The notes beneath the pieces are model-generated. The model had not been told where the DNA came from. It searched no databases and worked only from the letters and a program-made list of their open reading frames with translations. A DNA stretch of 64,000 nt from Narthecium ossifragum (lineage: Eukaryota; Streptophyta; Magnoliopsida; Dioscoreales; Nartheciaceae). The stretch spans positions 5,783,134 through 5,847,133 of the forward strand of contig OY986965.1 in assembly GCA_963920575.1 (NCBI GenBank), read 5' to 3'. The translations under genes and the position numbers were made by a program. This document shows, piece by piece, positions 61,550 to 64,000 of the stretch (its first letter is position 1; the number at the start of each line of letters is the position of its first letter).

Positions 61550-61874
61550 TGTAACGCCCCCTGCCGCCCAAGGCATGCGGGCTCCGTCCAAGATCCACCC
61601 GAGGGCCCCACATGATATAATATTGTTCGCTTTTGGAGCACCGTAGAAATCTAGGAAAACTCTTATGGACCTGCAACCTGTTCTGATACCATATGTAATT
61701 GCCCCGACTTCCCAGTGGGTCACTCGGATCACTGCCATCATGGCTTTAAAACGCGTTGCGTCTTATAAGTGTTACTAATATACTTATTATCTACGTGGAG
61801 TTGCTTACATGATTACCTGTTTCGCCCGCACGCCCTCCAGGCGAACATCGACACCCAGTACCCCGGGTCTCACA
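61550..61874 (-). mobile_element. Nested LTR/TRIM-like insertion in Pack-MULE B
   Basis: The insertion starts TGTAACGCCC and ends GGGTCTCACA (TG...CA) and is flanked by ACACA on both sides (61545-61549 and 61875-61879). It is absent from copy A. On the minus strand an LTR-like part ends GGGGCAATTACA and is followed by TATGGTATCAGAACAGG near 61695, resembling the initiator-Met-tRNA primer-binding site of plant retrotransposons. A matching second LTR is not visible, so it is a truncated TRIM-like or recombined element. Confidence 0.6.
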
Positions 61875-62502
61875 ACACACCTTTGCATGCATGCCGACAT
61901 CCGCCTCGCATGCACGTCGACGCCCGCCTCACGGACCGTGAGAAGCTTTGCGGCGTTGGCGTCGAGTTGGTGCACAATAGCTCCGGTGGGCACGCCTCCA
62001 TGAGAAGCTTCTCACAGTGACTAACTCGACGACCCCTCGCATGGACGTCGACGCCACCAACTTCTCACGGTGTGCATGCACATGCACTCATGGCCGCCTC
62101 CCCTACGACGTTCGCCTAGCACCAACTCGACGCCAACCACTCACATGCGTGCACCCGGGAGATCCGTTCCACCGCCAACAAGTCCCTCATCCCCGCCACG
62201 CAAAATCTCCATGTCGTCGTCTCCGTTCCACCGCCCACAAGTCCCTCATCGCCGTCTCTTTCTCTCTCTCTCACTCTCATGGGGAAAGAATGCTAAGGGC
62301 GTGTAAATGGGTTGATGGTGGTCACGTGCATGTCACGTGACCAGTTTACCGTCAGCCCACATAATGTCGTTGGGGGGCTAGAACCATTTTGTCATGTTAT
62401 TATAACTTAGTGATATCGAATTGCAAATCTCAAACCCGATGGTATCAAAGTGCAATTCGGAGAAAATGTAGGGTACCAGAATGCAAAAATCCCTTCTTGT
62501 TA

Positions 62503-62654
62503 ATTTACAGTAAGCCACGGTTAATTGTTATGCATCACAGTTGAAATCTGAAACCCGAATCCAGTAAGTTCTCGGATCGGGCCAACGCTTTTCGGATCTC
62601 CATTAAAACCCTTAAATCATAGACACAGCACCAGCCTGATACGTGTTCGACCAA
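62503..62654 (+). promoter_or_regulatory. PPR gene leader
   Basis: A short AT-rich stretch between Pack-MULE B and the PPR start codon. No clear TATA box. If transcription starts here, the promoter may partly lie within the MULE. Confidence 0.3.
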
Positions 62655-64000
62655 ATGCGCCGCTCCCGCTCCCTCCGCCGCCCCCCTCCTCTCCGGCTAC
62701 TGCGCCGGCGGCCCCTCACCACCACCGCCACCGCAGCCACCACTCCACTCCCCCCTCGCGAGTGGATCCAGCCGGTCGTCGACGTCTCCGACCTCGCTGG
62801 CTGGCCTCCCGACCCTCACCCCTCCCCATGGCTTCCTCGCGTCCTCTCCATCCTCCTCGAGTCCAGTTCCCACCCGACCTCCTCTCTCGAGTCCCGCCTC
62901 GACTCCTTCTGCCGTCGCTTCCTTCTCCTCCTCTCCCCCTCCTTCGTCTCGTCCATCCTCCGCCACCCCTCACTCCATCCCCATCCCTCCGCCGCCCTCC
63001 TCTTCTTCCACTGGGCCTCTCGCCAACCAGACTTCTCCCACTCCCTCTCCTCTTACACTTCTCTCATCCACCTCCTCTCGTCCAATCCCACCTACCATCT
63101 TCACCACAACACTCGCCATAGGGTTTCCGAGTTGGTATTGGAATTGAAATCTCGCGGGCTGCCGCTTACTCCATCAGCAGCCAACTTTTTGCTCCGTAGC
63201 CTCGGGTCTCTCGGGTTGGTGGAGGAGCTGTTTTGGGTTTGGCGGCAGATGAAGGAGTGCGGGATTAGCCCGTCTTTGTTGAGCTACAATTGTTTGTTGG
63301 ATGGTCTCGTTAATGCCAAGTTCGTGGAATCGGCGGAGAAGGTCTTGGAGACGATGGAGGAAGGTAGTGCCGGTTGCGTCCGACCGGATGTTGTCACCTA
63401 TAACACGATGATGAAAGGGTATTCCCGGGCTGGAATGACCCAGAAGGCGGTGGCCGTATTTGGAAAGATGAAGGAGATGAAGGGGGTGGTGCCGGACAAG
63501 ATTACCTATATGACATTGATACAGTGTTATTACTCGGATGGGGAGTTCGATGAGTGCTTGGCGTTGTATCATGATATGGAGGAAAAGGGGTTGGACGTGC
63601 CCTCACATGCTTATAGTTTGGTGATTGGTGGGCTTTGTAGAGATGGGAAGGCATTTGAAGGATTGTGTGTTTTGGAGAATATGGTTAGAAAGGGCCAGAA
63701 GGCAAATGTGGCTATTTACACTGCTCTAATTGATTGTTTTGCGAAGAGTGGTAATGAGGCACAAGCGATGGGGTTGTTTGAGAGGATGAAAGATGAGGGG
63801 TTCGAGCCGGATGAGGTTACTTATGGTGTGGTAGTCAATTGCTTGTGCAAGGCTGGGAAGTTAGAGAAGGCGATGGAGTGGTTCAAGTTTTGTGAGCAAA
63901 AGGGCGTGGCAGTGAATTCGGTGTTCTATTCGAGTCTCATTGATGGGTTTGGCAAGGCAGGGATGGTGGCTGAGGCAGAGAAGCTCTTCGAGGAGATGAA
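62655..64000 (+). CDS. P-class PPR protein, At1g03560-like (5' part)
   Basis: Organellar RNA-binding pentatricopeptide repeat protein. One uninterrupted frame of 448 codons from ATG at 62655 to the window edge, with no stop. The N-terminus MRRSRSLRRPPLLRLLRRRP followed by TTTATAATT is Arg/Ser/Thr-rich without acids, like a mitochondrial targeting peptide. Then REWIQPVVDVSDLAGWPPDP and AANFLLRSLGSLGLVEELFW follow the At1g03560 pattern, before canonical 35-residue repeats such as VTYNTMMKGYSRAGMTQKAV, AYSLVIGGLCRDGKAFEGLC and VTYGVVVNCLCKAGKLEKAM. The first 450 bp are extremely C-rich, creating shadow frames on the minus strand. No intron is evident, as usual for PPR genes. Confidence 0.92.
   Translation, partial: MRRSRSLRRPPPLRLLRRRPLTTTATAATTPLPPREWIQPVVDVSDLAGWPPDPHPSPWLPRVLSILLESSSHPTSSLESRLDSFCRRFLLLLSPSFVSSILRHPSLHPHPSAALLFFHWASRQPDFSHSLSSYTSLIHLLSSNPTYHLHHNTRHRVSELVLELKSRGLPLTPSAANFLLRSLGSLGLVEELFWVWRQMKECGISPSLLSYNCLLDGLVNAKFVESAEKVLETMEEGSAGCVRPDVVTYNTMMKGYSRAGMTQKAVAVFGKMKEMKGVVPDKITYMTLIQCYYSDGEFDECLALYHDMEEKGLDVPSHAYSLVIGGLCRDGKAFEGLCVLENMVRKGQKANVAIYTALIDCFAKSGNEAQAMGLFERMKDEGFEPDEVTYGVVVNCLCKAGKLEKAMEWFKFCEQKGVAVNSVFYSSLIDGFGKAGMVAEAEKLFEEM

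Larger units (their letters stand above)
60556..62493. mobile_element. Pack-MULE copy B (Mutator-like, non-autonomous)
   Basis: The left end GGGATTTTTGTATTCCGG and the right end (reverse complement) GGGATTTTTGCATTCTGG. The inverted similarity extends about 90 bp at roughly 75 percent by eye. Flanks TTATTATTA (60547-60555) and TTCTTGTTA (62494-62502) agree at 7 of 9 bases. The interior is collinear with copy A, including the GAUT9-like fragment and the GTGAGAAGCTTCTCAC palindromes, plus a nested 325-bp insertion. It lies between the IleRS 3' end and the PPR gene. Confidence 0.85.

Overview
The window is nuclear DNA from a flowering plant. The evidence is the intron-rich genes, a plant RAB5-type GTPase, an At1g03560-like PPR protein, a plant mobile domain gene, FAR1-type Mutator transposase, captured GAUT sequence and abundant MITEs. 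A non-grass monocot is my guess for the lineage, but nothing in the window proves it.

Layout. (1) 1-1824, plus: the last two exons of a RAB5/RABF GTPase. (2) 2688-6900, minus: a complete ten-exon gene for the splicing factor SLU7 (537 codons), convergent with RABF; its leader carries a GC-rich minisatellite. (3) 7.7-20.2 kb: a gene-fragment graveyard holding the 5' exons of a TOUGH-like G-patch gene (plus), decayed fumarase exons (minus), one ankyrin-13-like exon (minus), unassigned exon-like pieces, a 1.3 kb 22-bp minisatellite and three copies of a 55-bp hairpin repeat. (4) 20212-22052: a non-autonomous Mutator-like element (Pack-MULE) carrying a captured GAUT9-like fragment. A second copy lies at 60556-62493. 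(5) 23.1-24.9 kb: probable retrotransposon debris with a GATCGATC-rich block. (6) 25086-33194: an 8.1 kb Mutator-like element with a perfect 9-bp target duplication. It holds a decayed plant-mobile-domain gene (plus), a decayed FAR1/MULE/SWIM/OTU transposase gene (minus) broken by a 780-bp hAT element, a 630-bp inverted repeat between the two convergent genes, and three clusters of CGGTA...TACCG palindromes. (7) 33430-60220, plus: the complete 27-exon cytosolic isoleucyl-tRNA synthetase gene (1179 aa), its introns swollen by MITEs, duplications and microsatellites. (8) 62655-64000, plus: the 5' part of an organellar P-class PPR gene, open to the window edge.

The live host genes appear to be RABF, SLU7, IleRS and the PPR gene. 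The rest is mostly transposon-derived or fragmentary. The most unusual object is the 8.1 kb MULE: its palindrome clusters sit beside both gene starts and inside a long potential hairpin where the genes converge. This suggests a shared DNA-binding or silencing system. That reading is inference.
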